This document shows positions 26,562-35,410 of a DNA stretch of 64,000 nt, piece by piece. A program made the position numbers and the translations under genes. The DNA lies in NCBI GenBank assembly GCA_903851415.1, contig CAINOE010000049.1:1-64000 (forward strand), in the 5' to 3' direction. Below the pieces are notes generated by a model that ran no database searches, was not told where the DNA came from, and was given only the letters and a program-made list of their open reading frames with translations. The stretch's first letter is position 1; each line of letters opens with the position of its first letter. Source of the DNA: an uncultured Rhodopila sp. Its GTDB lineage: Bacteria > Pseudomonadota > Alphaproteobacteria > Acetobacterales > Acetobacteraceae.

Positions 26562-27047
26562 ATGTTTGGTCATCAACGCCCCGGTTCCGCGGGACCGTCC
26601 GGCCGCGCGGGCCGGCGCCCGCTTTTCATGATCGCCGCAGTGCTGCTCATGAGCTTCCCGGCGGCCCGGGCCGCCCTGGCAACCGATCAGTTGTACATAA
26701 TGCAATCGCCCAATTTCGGCGGCGTCAACGCGTCGTCACTGTCCGCCGCGCAAACCGCGGTGTCCATGGTCAAGCAACAGGAGGCCGCCGCCGCCGCCGC
26801 GACCGCCGCCGCCAGCGCAGCGGCGAACAGCCCGAGCCAGCAATTCGCCAACTCGATCATTTCGCAACTGGATGCCATGGTCGCGCGCAACATCGCCGCG
26901 CAGATCGCCGGCGCCCTGCCGGGGCAGGGCGGCACCATCCAGTCCGGCAGCACCTCCATCTCCTATACCAACGTGGACGGCACGCTCAACGTTTCGATCA
27001 CCACGCCGACGGGAACCACGACCCTGGCCATGCCGTCGGGCAACTAG
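26562..27047 (+). CDS. csgF: curli assembly protein CsgF-like
   Basis: 161 residues. ATG at 26562 has an AAGGA site. The N-terminal signal region is long and Arg-rich before the hydrophobic core (LFMIAAVLLMSFP), with a cut near ARAALA. The mature start TDQLYIMQSPNFGGVNASSL contains the N/S-P-N-F-G-G motif that in CsgF inserts into the CsgG pore and caps its constriction. The rest is Ala/Gln-rich helix and a C-terminal beta segment. It is followed by csgG with a four-base gap, confirming the assignment. Confidence 0.85.
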   Translation: MFGHQRPGSAGPSGRAGRRPLFMIAAVLLMSFPAARAALATDQLYIMQSPNFGGVNASSLSAAQTAVSMVKQQEAAAAAATAAASAAANSPSQQFANSIISQLDAMVARNIAAQIAGALPGQGGTIQSGSTSISYTNVDGTLNVSITTPTGTTTLAMPSGN

Positions 27048-27051
27048 CCCA

Positions 27052-27849
27052 ATGTCCAGGTCGCGCCTCCACACCCGCGGCATTTCAAGGATCGTGGCAA
27101 CCGTGCTGCTGCTGGCGGGCTGCGTGCAAGACCCGCTGCCGTCGCCCACGCCGCAAGTCATGGATGAAGACGAAATCCCGCTACCGCCGAAGCCGAAGCA
27201 CAGCCTCACGGTGGGCGTCTACAATTGCATCGACACCACCGGGCAGAAGCGGCCGACAGGAACCTATCAGGAGCTCAGCAGCGCGGTGCCGCTGGATTGC
27301 ACGCCCTACCTGATCGAGGCGGTTCGCGCGCTGACGCCGGGCTATATCTTCCTGGTCGAACGCCAGCACGTGGACGAGTTGTTGCGGGAGCGGCAGCTCG
27401 CCACACTGGCCCTGAACAGCGCCGCCGAGGCGCAGACAACCGACCCGGCGCACCCCGCGGCGCATCGCCGGCTGGCGACGCTGCGGGTGGCCGAACTGCT
27501 GCTGATTGGCCAGGTCGTCGCCTATGACCGGGAAACCCGGCAGATCACCGGCGGTCTCGCCATCGGCGGCAGCAACGGCACCGGCAGCGTGATCACCGAC
27601 GTGTTCACCTTCAGCCTGCGCGCCGTCGCGGTGCAGACCGGTGAAGTCCTCGGCCAGACCACGGTCACCAAGTCGGTCACCTCGGTGAAGATCGGCGGGC
27701 AAACAACACAGATTCTCCCTGTCACGGTGCTGAACATTGAAGCCGGCATCGGCGGCAACGAGGCGGTTGGCCTGGCGCTGCGCGTCGCGGTGCGCAGCGC
27801 GCTCGGCCGGCTGATCAACCAGGGAGTTCAAGATGGCTGGTGGTCTTGA
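27052..27849 (+). CDS. csgG: curli secretion channel CsgG-like lipoprotein
   Basis: 265 residues from ATG at 27052. A lipoprotein signal peptide ends in LLLAGC with Cys24 as the lipidated residue. The mature protein keeps the CsgG core: VGVYNCIDTTGQKRP, ALTPGYIFLVERQHVDELLR, VAELLLIGQVVAYDRETRQ, GGLAIGGSNGTGSVITD and VRSALGRLI near the end. In known systems nine copies form an outer-membrane channel that exports unfolded curlin subunits. It lies between csgF and the curlin-like gene in one unit. Confidence 0.9.
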   Translation: MSRSRLHTRGISRIVATVLLLAGCVQDPLPSPTPQVMDEDEIPLPPKPKHSLTVGVYNCIDTTGQKRPTGTYQELSSAVPLDCTPYLIEAVRALTPGYIFLVERQHVDELLRERQLATLALNSAAEAQTTDPAHPAAHRRLATLRVAELLLIGQVVAYDRETRQITGGLAIGGSNGTGSVITDVFTFSLRAVAVQTGEVLGQTTVTKSVTSVKIGGQTTQILPVTVLNIEAGIGGNEAVGLALRVAVRSALGRLINQGVQDGWWS

Positions 27850-27896
27850 AGACCAGTCACAACCCGCGCGGCAACGCGCATGCAAGGAAGAGGAAA

Positions 27897-28976
27897 ATGA
27901 AACGGGTTCTTACGGCAACAACGATCCTGGCAGCCCTTGGCAGCCCGGCTTTCGCGGCCAGCTTCAACGACATCAACATTGATGCCACCGGCACAGCCGG
28001 CAACACCGGATCGGTGACGTCGCTGGCGATCCTGCAGGACACCACCGGCACCACCGCCGCCACTGGGACAGGCACCACGGTCAACAACCTCGTGAGCGGT
28101 GAAACCACCGCGGGCCACGCCGACAAAACCCAGGCGCTGGCGGTGCGGGGCGCCTGGAAAAGCATCTCCATAACGCAGAACGGCGCCAACAACAGCTTCT
28201 CCGGCAGCCTCAAGACGGCGGCTGGCTCAACCAACGCTACGCTGGCAGCCACCTATACCGGCGGCGGCAACGTCCATTCGTTGAACGTCGGCGCCGCGGC
28301 GGCACCGCTCGATCCGACGATCACTGTCAGCGTCAACGGCGCCAGCAACAAAATCACTGACACCCTCGACACGGGCAGCACTGCTGACTCGACGTATACC
28401 GGCGGAGCCCTGACCTATGCCCTGGCGATCACCGGCGCCTCCAATATCCTGGTGAACAGCCTCGCTACAAAAACCGGCATCACGCTGAATGAGACCATCA
28501 ACGGCAGCAGCAACACCGTCACCAACGCCACCACCAGCGGGTCGGCCGTCACTACCGCGACGATCAACCAGACCATCAACGGCAGCAACGGCACATACGT
28601 GACCGACTACACCGCCGGCGCCGGCGGCACGCAAACCTCGACCCTGAATGTCGATGCCACCTCAGTCGCCAACTACCTTGCCAGCTCCGACGGCCTCAAC
28701 CAAACCACCAACGTCACCCTGAACGGCTTTCACGCCACCGGTGGAACCATGGCGGATGTCGTGATCTTGCAGACCAGCAACGCTGGTGGTGCGTCCGCAA
28801 CCGTGACCTACAATGGCAACGGCAACAACGCAGGCCAGCTGGGTTTAATTGGTGGCACCGGGCCGGCGGCTGCCTATAATCCGGCTGTCTATGTCCTTCA
28901 GAGCAGCCCTGGTGCCCAGCTGAGCGCAAACGTCAGTGCGTCGGGACCGAACTACACTGCCTCTTTCATACACTAG
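27897..28976 (+). CDS. curlin-like repeat protein (functional amyloid candidate)
   Basis: 359 residues. The signal peptide MKRVLTATTILAALGSPAFA is followed by a Thr/Asn/Gly/Ala-rich mature protein with no cysteine. At least six repeats of the form hydrophobic-x-(N/T)-G-x-x-N occur at irregular distances: SITQNGANNSF (91-101), TVSVNGASNKI (143-153), ALAITGASNIL (175-185), LNETINGSSNTV (197-208), INQTINGSNGTY (223-234) and VTYNGNGNNAG (303-313). The first fits the curlin signature S-x5-Q-x-G-x2-N. This is much longer and less regular than CsgA (about 130 residues mature). It follows csgG by 47 bases and is the probable export substrate. Export and amyloid formation are inferred. Confidence 0.78.
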   Translation: MKRVLTATTILAALGSPAFAASFNDINIDATGTAGNTGSVTSLAILQDTTGTTAATGTGTTVNNLVSGETTAGHADKTQALAVRGAWKSISITQNGANNSFSGSLKTAAGSTNATLAATYTGGGNVHSLNVGAAAAPLDPTITVSVNGASNKITDTLDTGSTADSTYTGGALTYALAITGASNILVNSLATKTGITLNETINGSSNTVTNATTSGSAVTTATINQTINGSNGTYVTDYTAGAGGTQTSTLNVDATSVANYLASSDGLNQTTNVTLNGFHATGGTMADVVILQTSNAGGASATVTYNGNGNNAGQLGLIGGTGPAAAYNPAVYVLQSSPGAQLSANVSASGPNYTASFIH

Positions 28977-29066
28977 TCTGAACCTGACGTCTCAGAACCG
29001 ATGTGGGCCGGGCAACCGGCCCATGTCCGGTGTTGCGCGTCACGCCTCATTACCAAGGTATCGTCC

Positions 29067-29525
29067 ATGCCGAACCCTCCGTCCCGACGAAGCGTCCCAT
29101 GGCGGCGACCGGCTGCAGGCGCGGCGGCGGCGACCCTGTCGCTGGCCATGGCGTCCGCGCCCGCCGCCGCCAACCAGTTCCTGGTCTGCCGCGCCATGGA
29201 CATGGCCTCCCCGCTGATGAGCCCCCTGCTGGTCCCGGCCAGCTCACTGTTCCGCGACAACGGGCGGGCGGACGATCCGCTGGCCTCGTTCGGCAACGAC
29301 CGCTGGCAACTTCGGGTGGAGACTCTCGCTGCCGCAACGATTAAGCCGCTCGACTCATGCGTTCTGGTGCGGGTGCATATCGTCAGCGACTCGGCGGTCA
29401 AGTCCGTCACGAACGCCGACAATCGGACCTTTGTCTATGCCGGCAACTACCAGCTCCTTGATCGGCCGGACGAATCAGAGGAATTGCTCAGCACACGCGG
29501 ACGTGTTCTGGATGATGTTCATTAG
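29067..29525 (+). CDS. secreted protein of unknown function, curli locus
   Basis: 152 residues with a twin-Arg-containing, Ala-rich signal peptide (GAAAATLSLAMASAPAAANQ). The mature part has two cysteines (FLVCRAM and LDSCVLV) that could form a disulfide. It is the last gene in the csgF-csgG-curlin direction and starts about 90 bases after the curlin-like gene. It does not show CsgE or CsgH features that I recognise. A role as a periplasmic chaperone or nucleator is possible but only from position. Confidence 0.65.
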   Translation: MPNPPSRRSVPWRRPAAGAAAATLSLAMASAPAAANQFLVCRAMDMASPLMSPLLVPASSLFRDNGRADDPLASFGNDRWQLRVETLAAATIKPLDSCVLVRVHIVSDSAVKSVTNADNRTFVYAGNYQLLDRPDESEELLSTRGRVLDDVH

Positions 29526-29695
29526 TCCGAGTACGAATCGGCCGAATTGCCACGGACTGCGTTCGGCGCTTCCCTGACGGAGCGCGCGAAGAACCAAAAC
29601 CGCCCCAACCTGATCCGAACGCGGGAGATGGTGCGGCGTCAGGCGGCGGCGCAAACCGCCGGCCTGCTTTTGCAACGCCTATCGGCGCACCGGCA

Positions 29696-29848
29696 CTACG
29701 GGCCGGGCTTGGGGCCGCCGGGCGGATCCACTTTGGGGGTACGGCTGACGCCATATTGCGGCAGTTTCGGGTAGCTGCCGTCAAACGGCCAGTAGCCGAA
29801 ACGCCAGAGCAGGGCGACGACAACGACGACAATAATGAGAGTAGTCAT
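29696..29848 (-). CDS. 50-residue single-pass membrane protein
   Basis: ATG at 29848 with a ribosome site (AGGAAGCGCAAA before it) opens a 50-codon frame. The N-terminus is an uninterrupted hydrophobic helix (LIIVVVVVALLW, residues 4-15), followed by WRFGYWPFDGSYPKLPQYG and a Pro/Gly/Lys-rich tail (KVDPPGGPKPGP). Small membrane proteins of this design are common in Rhodospirillales-type genomes, often in stress contexts. Length, start signal and codon use support a real gene. It converges on the secreted-protein gene. Function unknown. Confidence 0.65.
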   Translation of the reverse strand: MTTLIIVVVVVALLWRFGYWPFDGSYPKLPQYGVSRTPKVDPPGGPKPGP

Positions 29849-30224
29849 TTTGCGCTTCCTTTATTCTTCAGCCTGCAACGGCTGCCGATCGGCAGCCGCG
29901 ACGTCCTGATCGGGTTGCTGCGTATCCGAGCCGTCCGAACCCTGATGCGGCCGGCCGGGCTTCTGCTTTGCCGCGATTCCGTCGGCGCGCTGCCGATCTC
30001 CCGGCCCTGTTGATGTAAACGCGTTCGGGAGGGCGGTTGCGGTCGGTGTTCTCTCCATTGGGCGGGCGCATTATATCGCGTTCGCGGGGGATGGATAGAC
30101 GGGGGAGCCGGAGTTTGTGCAAAGATGCGTCTCCGGGTGCATCCCGCGCAAGGTCACGCTGTTGAGTCGCAAAATCTACCCGAACGGTTTTTATTGATTA
30201 TCAATATTGGCTTGCAGCCGCCGC
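29849..30224. other. gene-free stretch
   Basis: About 375 bases containing only the small membrane protein's promoter side and the end of the phosphatase gene. Near 30185-30205 the DNA is AT-rich (TTTTTATTGATTATCAATAT), with a short inverted repeat, ATTGATTATCAAT. No gene is recognised. Confidence 0.45.
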
Positions 30225-30845
30225 TCAATATCCCGGCGCCTCGTTCACGCACATCACCCGCCAGGCCTCCGGCGTCCTCTCCAGCCGGGTCAGCGACAGG
30301 TTCTGCACCGCCATGTGCAGCGCGTTGTCGGGGCCGATCTGCAGGGCGTGGGCAATGGCGCCGCGGATCGCGCCGCCGTGGCTGACGATCGCCACGTCGT
30401 GTCCGGCGTGCGCCGTCGCCAGCCGCTCCATCGTGCGGCCGACGCGAACGATCACCTCCGCCATGCTTTCGCCGCCCGGCGGCTTCTCGTGCCCGCCCAG
30501 CGGCCAGAACGCGTGCGCCGGCAGCGCCAGCCGCGCCGGCAGATCGGCGTGCGGCAGGCCCTGCCACTCGCCCAGCGACTGTTCCGTCAGCCCGGGTTCC
30601 TCGGTCAGGTCCGCCGCCGGATAGCCATGGGCGAAGATCGTCTCGGCGGTGCGGCGGGTGCGCGACAGCGGGGTCACCAGCCAGTCGGCCGGGCGGGGCA
30701 GCCTCGCGGCCAGCGAGCGATACATCGGCGCCTGCTCCAGCAGCGTGGTTTCGCACAGCGGCACATCCATCACGCCGTAGAGCATCGCGCGGGCATTCTC
30801 CGCCACCAAAGCGTGGCGGATCAGCCAGAACCGGGTTGGCGTCAC
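30225..30845 (-). CDS. histidine phosphatase family protein
   Basis: 206 residues starting with a GTG at 30845 whose last two bases overlap the TGA stop of the permease gene (GTGA), so the two are translationally coupled. The catalytic motif L-I-R-H-A is at WLIRHALV (residues 7-14), and the second histidine is at VSHGGAI near residue 160. The fold also shows SLGEWQGL, the usual Glu region. Family members remove phosphate from small molecules such as alpha-ribazole phosphate or sugar phosphates. The partner is unusual for a phosphatase, so the substrate is not inferred. Confidence 0.83.
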   Translation of the reverse strand: MTPTRFWLIRHALVAENARAMLYGVMDVPLCETTLLEQAPMYRSLAARLPRPADWLVTPLSRTRRTAETIFAHGYPAADLTEEPGLTEQSLGEWQGLPHADLPARLALPAHAFWPLGGHEKPPGGESMAEVIVRVGRTMERLATAHAGHDVAIVSHGGAIRGAIAHALQIGPDNALHMAVQNLSLTRLERTPEAWRVMCVNEAPGY

Positions 30846-31648
30846 TCGCCGATGCTCAGCAGCGCGCCGCGCACCCGCGCCTGGTGGAACTGCCGCGCGA
30901 ACAGCAGCAGGGTGGCGGATAGCCAGACGCAGTTCAGGGCGAACGCGGCAATCAGGTGGTCCCAGCGGATCTCGTTTTGCAGCAGGATGGCGCGCATGCC
31001 CTCGAACACATGGGTGGTCGGCAGCATCAGGGAGACGGGCTGGAGCCAGGCGGGCAGCACGGTGACCGGATAGAACACGGCGGACAGCGGCGCGATGCCG
31101 AACATCACGCCCCAGGCCAGCGCCTCGGCCCCCATGCCGTGCCGCAGGATCAGCGAGATCACCACCAGCGCCACCATCCAGCCGAAGATCATCAGATTGA
31201 TGAAGAACAGGATCAGCACCGGGCCGAAGGTGAACAGGTTGAAGGCGTAGAACGCCCAGGCCAGCAGGATCGCCGGCATGACCCCTATCAGCATGCGGAT
31301 GATCGACATGGCGACCAGCGCGGCGAGCATCTCGGACGGGCGCAGCGGGGAGACGAAGACGTGGCCGAGGTTGCGCGACCACATCTCCTCCATGAAGGAG
31401 ATCGACATGCCCATCTGGCTGCGGAGAGTCACCTCCCAGAGCAGCACGCCGCCGAGCAGGGTGGCGCCGGCCATGAGGGCGGGGTTGTTGCCGGTGCGCA
31501 TGGCCAGGAAGCGCGCGGTGAACCCCCAGATGCACATTTGCAGGATCGGCCAATAGGCGAGTTCCAGCAGGCGCGGCCAGGAACGGCGGTAGAGCGCGAG
31601 GTGCCGGTACATCAGGCCCCAGATGCGGCGGAATGCGGCGGAATTCAT
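30842..31648 (-). CDS. ABC-2 type transporter permease
   Basis: 268 residues with about six hydrophobic segments (WPILQMCIWGFTARFLAM, MLIGVMPAILLAWAFYAF, PVLILFFINLMIFGWMVAL and others) and the ABC-2 signature region EEMWSRNLGHVFVSPLRPSE. This is the membrane half of an exporter; an ATPase must be supplied elsewhere because none is encoded beside it. The start at 31648 was chosen as the first codon before the family's N-terminus (AFRRIWGLMYRHL). It is coupled to the downstream phosphatase. The cargo is unknown. Confidence 0.85.
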   Translation of the reverse strand: MNSAAFRRIWGLMYRHLALYRRSWPRLLELAYWPILQMCIWGFTARFLAMRTGNNPALMAGATLLGGVLLWEVTLRSQMGMSISFMEEMWSRNLGHVFVSPLRPSEMLAALVAMSIIRMLIGVMPAILLAWAFYAFNLFTFGPVLILFFINLMIFGWMVALVVISLILRHGMGAEALAWGVMFGIAPLSAVFYPVTVLPAWLQPVSLMLPTTHVFEGMRAILLQNEIRWDHLIAAFALNCVWLSATLLLFARQFHQARVRGALLSIGE

Positions 31649-31857
31649 GCGGAGAGGGATGGCATGCGGGGGCGGGGGTGTCCAGGGAGGCCGATGACGC
31701 TCCGGCCCATTCGCCAACGCGCCGATCGGCCGGCCGCGCCTTGGTTTCATTACGGCTGTGCCACACAATCAGAACAGAACAGCGGTTTGGTTGATGAGAG
31801 CCTTGCCGAACGCGGCTTCGGTGGCGAACCGCGGCGATCAGGGCTTCCAACCAGCCA

Positions 31858-32280
31858 CTACGCCGGGGCGGGCGAACGACCGAACGGGTTCCGGATCGTC
31901 AGCCGCCCGCCGATCACCTGTCCGTCCTGCATGTCCTCCGAAAGCAGCGTCGAGCACCCGGCCTCCAGCGCCGAAGCAACAATCAGCGAAGCGCAAAACC
32001 CAAAACCGTGCCGCGCCGCGATGTCCACCGCCGCATCATGCGTGGCGAGGCTCATCGGCCGCGGATCCGGAAACAGGACGCGCAACGCCGCGAGGGCGTC
32101 GGCGATCTCCGGCCAGCTCCGCCGCAATTTCCGGCGCGCCACATTGGCGAATTCGTTCAGCACCTGGACGCTGATGACGCCGCCTTGCCGCAGCAGTGCC
32201 GCCGCTTGCAGCGTCCGCGCATCGTCTTGAGCAATGCCGTAAACCAGGACATCCGTGTCGAGGAAAACGTCAGCGCTCAT
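31858..32280 (-). CDS. vapC: VapC-type PIN-domain toxin
   Basis: 140 residues with a PIN nuclease fold starting VFLDTDVLVYGIAQ. Asp8, Glu43 (VLNEFANV) and a C-terminal SEDMQDG are in place. The usual fourth acidic position in the F/Y-x-D-A-L-I-V-A segment reads FGFCASLIVASA: the Asp is lost, so metal binding may be weakened. It overlaps its antitoxin gene by 11 bases. Partner and order (antitoxin first) are those of type II VapBC pairs that cut RNA. Confidence 0.83.
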   Translation of the reverse strand: MSADVFLDTDVLVYGIAQDDARTLQAAALLRQGGVISVQVLNEFANVARRKLRRSWPEIADALAALRVLFPDPRPMSLATHDAAVDIAARHGFGFCASLIVASALEAGCSTLLSEDMQDGQVIGGRLTIRNPFGRSPAPA

Positions 32281-32500
32281 TCGCCTCATCCCGGCTGAAA
32301 CGGAAGCCTGGTGGCAGCGTCCAGTTCAGTGCTTTCAGCCGATCCAACGCGTCGTCGCGGCTGCTGTCCCGCTTCACCCTGAAGGCGCGCGCGCCGGCGA
32401 TTTCGATCTCGATCTCGTCGCCCTCCTTCAACCCCAGTCCTTCAACGAGCGATGCGGGAAGCCGGACCGCCAGACTGTTGCCCCATTTGCCGACCTGCAT
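32270..32500 (-). CDS. vapB: VapB/AbrB-type antitoxin
   Basis: 76 residues with an N-terminal SpoVT-AbrB swapped-hairpin DNA-binding domain (MQVGKWGNSLAVRLPASLV, GLKEGDEIEIE) and a C-terminal toxin-binding tail (ALNWTLPPGFRFSRDEANER). First gene of the VapBC pair, overlapping vapC by 11 bases. It probably represses its own operon; the AT-richer stretch just upstream (near 32515-32540) may hold the promoter. Confidence 0.87.
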   Translation of the reverse strand: MQVGKWGNSLAVRLPASLVEGLGLKEGDEIEIEIAGARAFRVKRDSSRDDALDRLKALNWTLPPGFRFSRDEANER

Positions 32501-32558
32501 GATCGCCTCCCTGATCTACAGGAATAATGTATATCACAGACGCGGGGTCTGCAGGGCC

Positions 32559-33197
32559 TCAACCCTCCGCCACCGCCGGGTAAGGCTGCTCCCACCGGTC
32601 CAGATACACGCACTCCGACAGCTTCCCCCGCCCAACCGGCCCGAACTTCCCCATCGGATAGCCGATCGGCAGAATGGCGTAGGAGTGCACGCCGTCGGGG
32701 AGCCCCAGCGCGGCGTCGGCTTCCTTCGCGTGCAGCAGATGCCGCGTCGTCAGCGTGGACCCGAGGCCGAGCGCCCGGATCGCCAGCAGCATGTTCTGCA
32801 CCGCCGGATAGATCGACGCCCCGGCGCCGCGGCCCGGGTTCGCGCCATCCTTCAGACAGGCAACGATCCACACCGGGGCCTCGTGGAAATGCTCCGTCAG
32901 GTATGCCACCGCGCTGTGCTGGCGCTGGTACTTCTCCGCCGTCACCCCGGGCGGCGGCGCGCTGGTGGCGTAACGAGGGCCGACGACTTCGTCGAACGCC
33001 TTCTTGTACCAGACCTGGACCGCTTTCTTGATCTCCGGGTCCTTCACCACCAGGAACCGCCAGGTCTGGTAATTGCCGCCGTTGGCCGCCGCGGTGCCGG
33101 CCTCCAGGATCTGCCTGACCAGGTCGTCCGGCACCGGATCGGCTTTCAGCCGCCGCATCGACCGCGTGGTTCCGATGATCTCGAACAGATCAGGCAT
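32559..33197 (-). CDS. nitroreductase family protein
   Basis: 212 residues of the FMN-dependent nitroreductase fold. Signatures: TTRSMRRLKADPVPDD near the N-terminus (FMN phosphate binding by the Arg residues), GGNYQTWRFLVV, a gap in the middle (ASIYPAVQNMLLAIRALGLG) and the C-terminal GYPMGKFGPVGR. Substrate not predictable. It is followed upstream by an SDR gene 15 bases away and then by a CoA-transferase, all on the same strand; the three could form one catabolic unit. Confidence 0.88.
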   Translation of the reverse strand: MPDLFEIIGTTRSMRRLKADPVPDDLVRQILEAGTAAANGGNYQTWRFLVVKDPEIKKAVQVWYKKAFDEVVGPRYATSAPPPGVTAEKYQRQHSAVAYLTEHFHEAPVWIVACLKDGANPGRGAGASIYPAVQNMLLAIRALGLGSTLTTRHLLHAKEADAALGLPDGVHSYAILPIGYPMGKFGPVGRGKLSECVYLDRWEQPYPAVAEG

Positions 33198-33212
33198 TGC
33201 GTTGTTTCCCTG

Positions 33213-34010
33213 CTAACCCCGTTTCGCCGCCGCCGCGCCGCCCGCGCCGGAGCGGCCGCCGTCGATCACAATATGCGTCCCTGTCACGTCACTGGCCACA
33301 TCCGAGCACAGGAACAGCACCGCCCCGGCGACTTCCTCCGGCAGCGCATAGCGACCGGTCGGAATTCCAGCCGCCAGGGCAGCTTGCGCCGCCGCCGGGT
33401 CGTCCGGACTGCGCTGCGCCTCCAGCGAGCGCATCATCCGGGTTTCCACCGGACCCGGGCACACCGCGTTGACCCGCACACCAAGCCCCGCCACATCGGT
33501 GGAGGCGACCTTGGTCAGCCCCAGCACCCCATGCTTGGACGCGACATAAGCCGGCATCCCCGGCGAGCCGAACAGCCCGGCCACCGAGGCGGTGTTGACG
33601 ATCGCCCCGCGCCCCTGCTTCAGCATCACCGGCAGGACGTGGCGCAGCCCGAGGAACACGCCTTTCAGATTGACGGCGATGACCTGGTCGAAGACGTCCT
33701 CGTCATAGTCCTGCGTCGGCCGGACCATGCCCTCGATGCCTGCATTGTTGAAGAAACAATCGATGCGGCCATGGATGGCGACCGCCTTGTCGACGTAATC
33801 CCGGACCGAGGCTGAATCGGTGACGTCCGCTTGCACGAACGATGCCGAACCGCCGCGCTGCTCGATGATGCCGGCGCTGGCCTGGCCGGAGTCCGCATCC
33901 GAATCGACCACAACGACCAGCGCGCCGCGCTGCGAAAAGCCCATGGCGGTTGCCCGGCCGATCCCGCCGCCGCCGCCGGTGATCAGGGCAACCTTTCCGG
34001 TGAAGTCCAT
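33213..34010 (-). CDS. short-chain dehydrogenase/reductase
   Basis: 265 residues of a classical SDR. The coenzyme motif is TGGGGGIG (11-18), NNAG is at 88-91, the catalytic Ser142 lies in NTASVAG and Tyr155 and Lys159 are in YVASK. The Asp at residue 36 after the second strand suggests NAD over NADP. Substrate unknown. Sits between the nitroreductase and CoA-transferase genes in one likely operon. Confidence 0.9.
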   Translation of the reverse strand: MDFTGKVALITGGGGGIGRATAMGFSQRGALVVVVDSDADSGQASAGIIEQRGGSASFVQADVTDSASVRDYVDKAVAIHGRIDCFFNNAGIEGMVRPTQDYDEDVFDQVIAVNLKGVFLGLRHVLPVMLKQGRGAIVNTASVAGLFGSPGMPAYVASKHGVLGLTKVASTDVAGLGVRVNAVCPGPVETRMMRSLEAQRSPDDPAAAQAALAAGIPTGRYALPEEVAGAVLFLCSDVASDVTGTHIVIDGGRSGAGGAAAAKRG

Positions 34011-34047
34011 TGTTTGTTCCTCCCTTGTAAGTTATTGGCGGACTGCG

Positions 34048-35232
34048 CTAAACCACCTTCGCCGCCCGCAGCGCCGCAATCTCCCCGGCGCCATATCCCA
34101 ACTCCGCCAGCACCGCGTCCGTGTGTTCCCCCGGCTCCGGCGTTGCATTGCGAATACTCCAGGGCGTGCGGCTGAGTTCCATCGGCTGGCCGATGACCTC
34201 GACATCGCCGAGCACCGGATGCGGCACCGTGCGCGTCATTCCCAGGTGCTTCACCTGGGCATCCGCGAACACCTGATCCATCGTGTAAATCGGCCCTGAC
34301 GGCACCCCGGCGGCGTTCAGCGCCTCGATCCATTCCGCCGAGGTCTTCCGCCGGATGATCGCGCCGATGGCCTCGTTCAGCGCATCGCGGTTGGCCGAAC
34401 GCGCCCGCCCTGCCGCGAACGACGGGTCGTCTGCGAGGTGGTCCGCGCCGATGGCCCGGCAGAACCGGCGGTAGATGTCGTCGCCCGAGGCGGCGATGTT
34501 GATGTGACCGTCGGCCGTGGCGAACACGCCGGTCGGGATGCTGGTCGGGTGGTTGTTGCCCGCCTGGCCCGGCACCTCCCTGCCGATGGTCCAGCGCGCC
34601 GCCTGGAAATCCAGCATGGAAATCTGCGCGCCGAGCAGCGAGCTTTGCACCCACTGGCCCTCCCCGGAGTGTTCCCGTTCCAGCAGCGCAATCAGGATGC
34701 CCATCGCGGCGAAGAGGCCCGCGGTCAGGTCCGCCACCGGGATCCCGGCGCGCATCGGCCCGCGCCCCGGCTCGCCGGTGATCGACATCAGGCCGCCCAT
34801 GCCCTGGGCGATCTGGTCGAACCCGGGACGGTCGCGATACGGCCCGTCCTGGCCGAAGCCGGAGACGCTGGCATAGACGATGCGGGGATTGACTGCCTTC
34901 AGGCTCTCGTAATCCACGCCGAGGCGGTATTTCACGTCCGGCCGGTAGTTCTCCACCACCACATCCGCCCGCGCCGCCAGCCGCTTCAGCACGGCCAGAC
35001 CTTCCGGCGCCTTCAGGTTCAGGGTCAGGCTGCGCTTGTTGCGGTGCAGGTTCTGGAAGTCCGGCCCGTGGCGTTCGCCGCCGAGGCCGGCATCGCCGTC
35101 CGGCGCCTCGATCTTGATGACATCGGCGCCCCAGTCGGCCAACTGGCGCACGCAGGTGGGACCGGCGCGCACCCGGGTCAGGTCGATGACCTTGAAGCGG
35201 GCGAGGGGGCCACGGCTCGGGCCTTTGGTCAT
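34048..35232 (-). CDS. CaiB/BaiF family CoA-transferase
   Basis: 394 residues of class III CoA-transferases: opening FKVIDLTRVRAGPTCVRQL, ADVIKIEAPDGD, LNLKAPEGLAVLKRL, ADVVVENYRPDV, then ASVSGFGQDGPY and GMGGLMSITGEPG. These enzymes move CoA between carboxylic acids. The ATG at 35232 was chosen for its GGGAGG site eight bases upstream; a nearby in-frame codon at 35259 would add nine residues. It heads the SDR and nitroreductase unit. Confidence 0.9.
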   Translation of the reverse strand: MTKGPSRGPLARFKVIDLTRVRAGPTCVRQLADWGADVIKIEAPDGDAGLGGERHGPDFQNLHRNKRSLTLNLKAPEGLAVLKRLAARADVVVENYRPDVKYRLGVDYESLKAVNPRIVYASVSGFGQDGPYRDRPGFDQIAQGMGGLMSITGEPGRGPMRAGIPVADLTAGLFAAMGILIALLEREHSGEGQWVQSSLLGAQISMLDFQAARWTIGREVPGQAGNNHPTSIPTGVFATADGHINIAASGDDIYRRFCRAIGADHLADDPSFAAGRARSANRDALNEAIGAIIRRKTSAEWIEALNAAGVPSGPIYTMDQVFADAQVKHLGMTRTVPHPVLGDVEVIGQPMELSRTPWSIRNATPEPGEHTDAVLAELGYGAGEIAALRAAKVV

Positions 35233-35410
35233 CCGATCATCCTCCCGGTCGAAAAGCAAATGCTGCCACGGGAGGGCGGCGGCGGTCGAGGCCGGCGCGG
35301 CTTGCAGGTCCGTGCGAAGGCAGTGAAGTCTTCGTATTCAAGGCGCGTGCTCTGGCCAGACCCGCCGGATGACGTAGAGTTGGCAAAAGATCCGAGCCGG
35401 GAGGAAGCAA

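Noticed and set aside
29067-29525. Assigning the secreted protein to CsgE or CsgH
   Set aside because: It shows none of the sequence features I know for either, so position alone is not enough.
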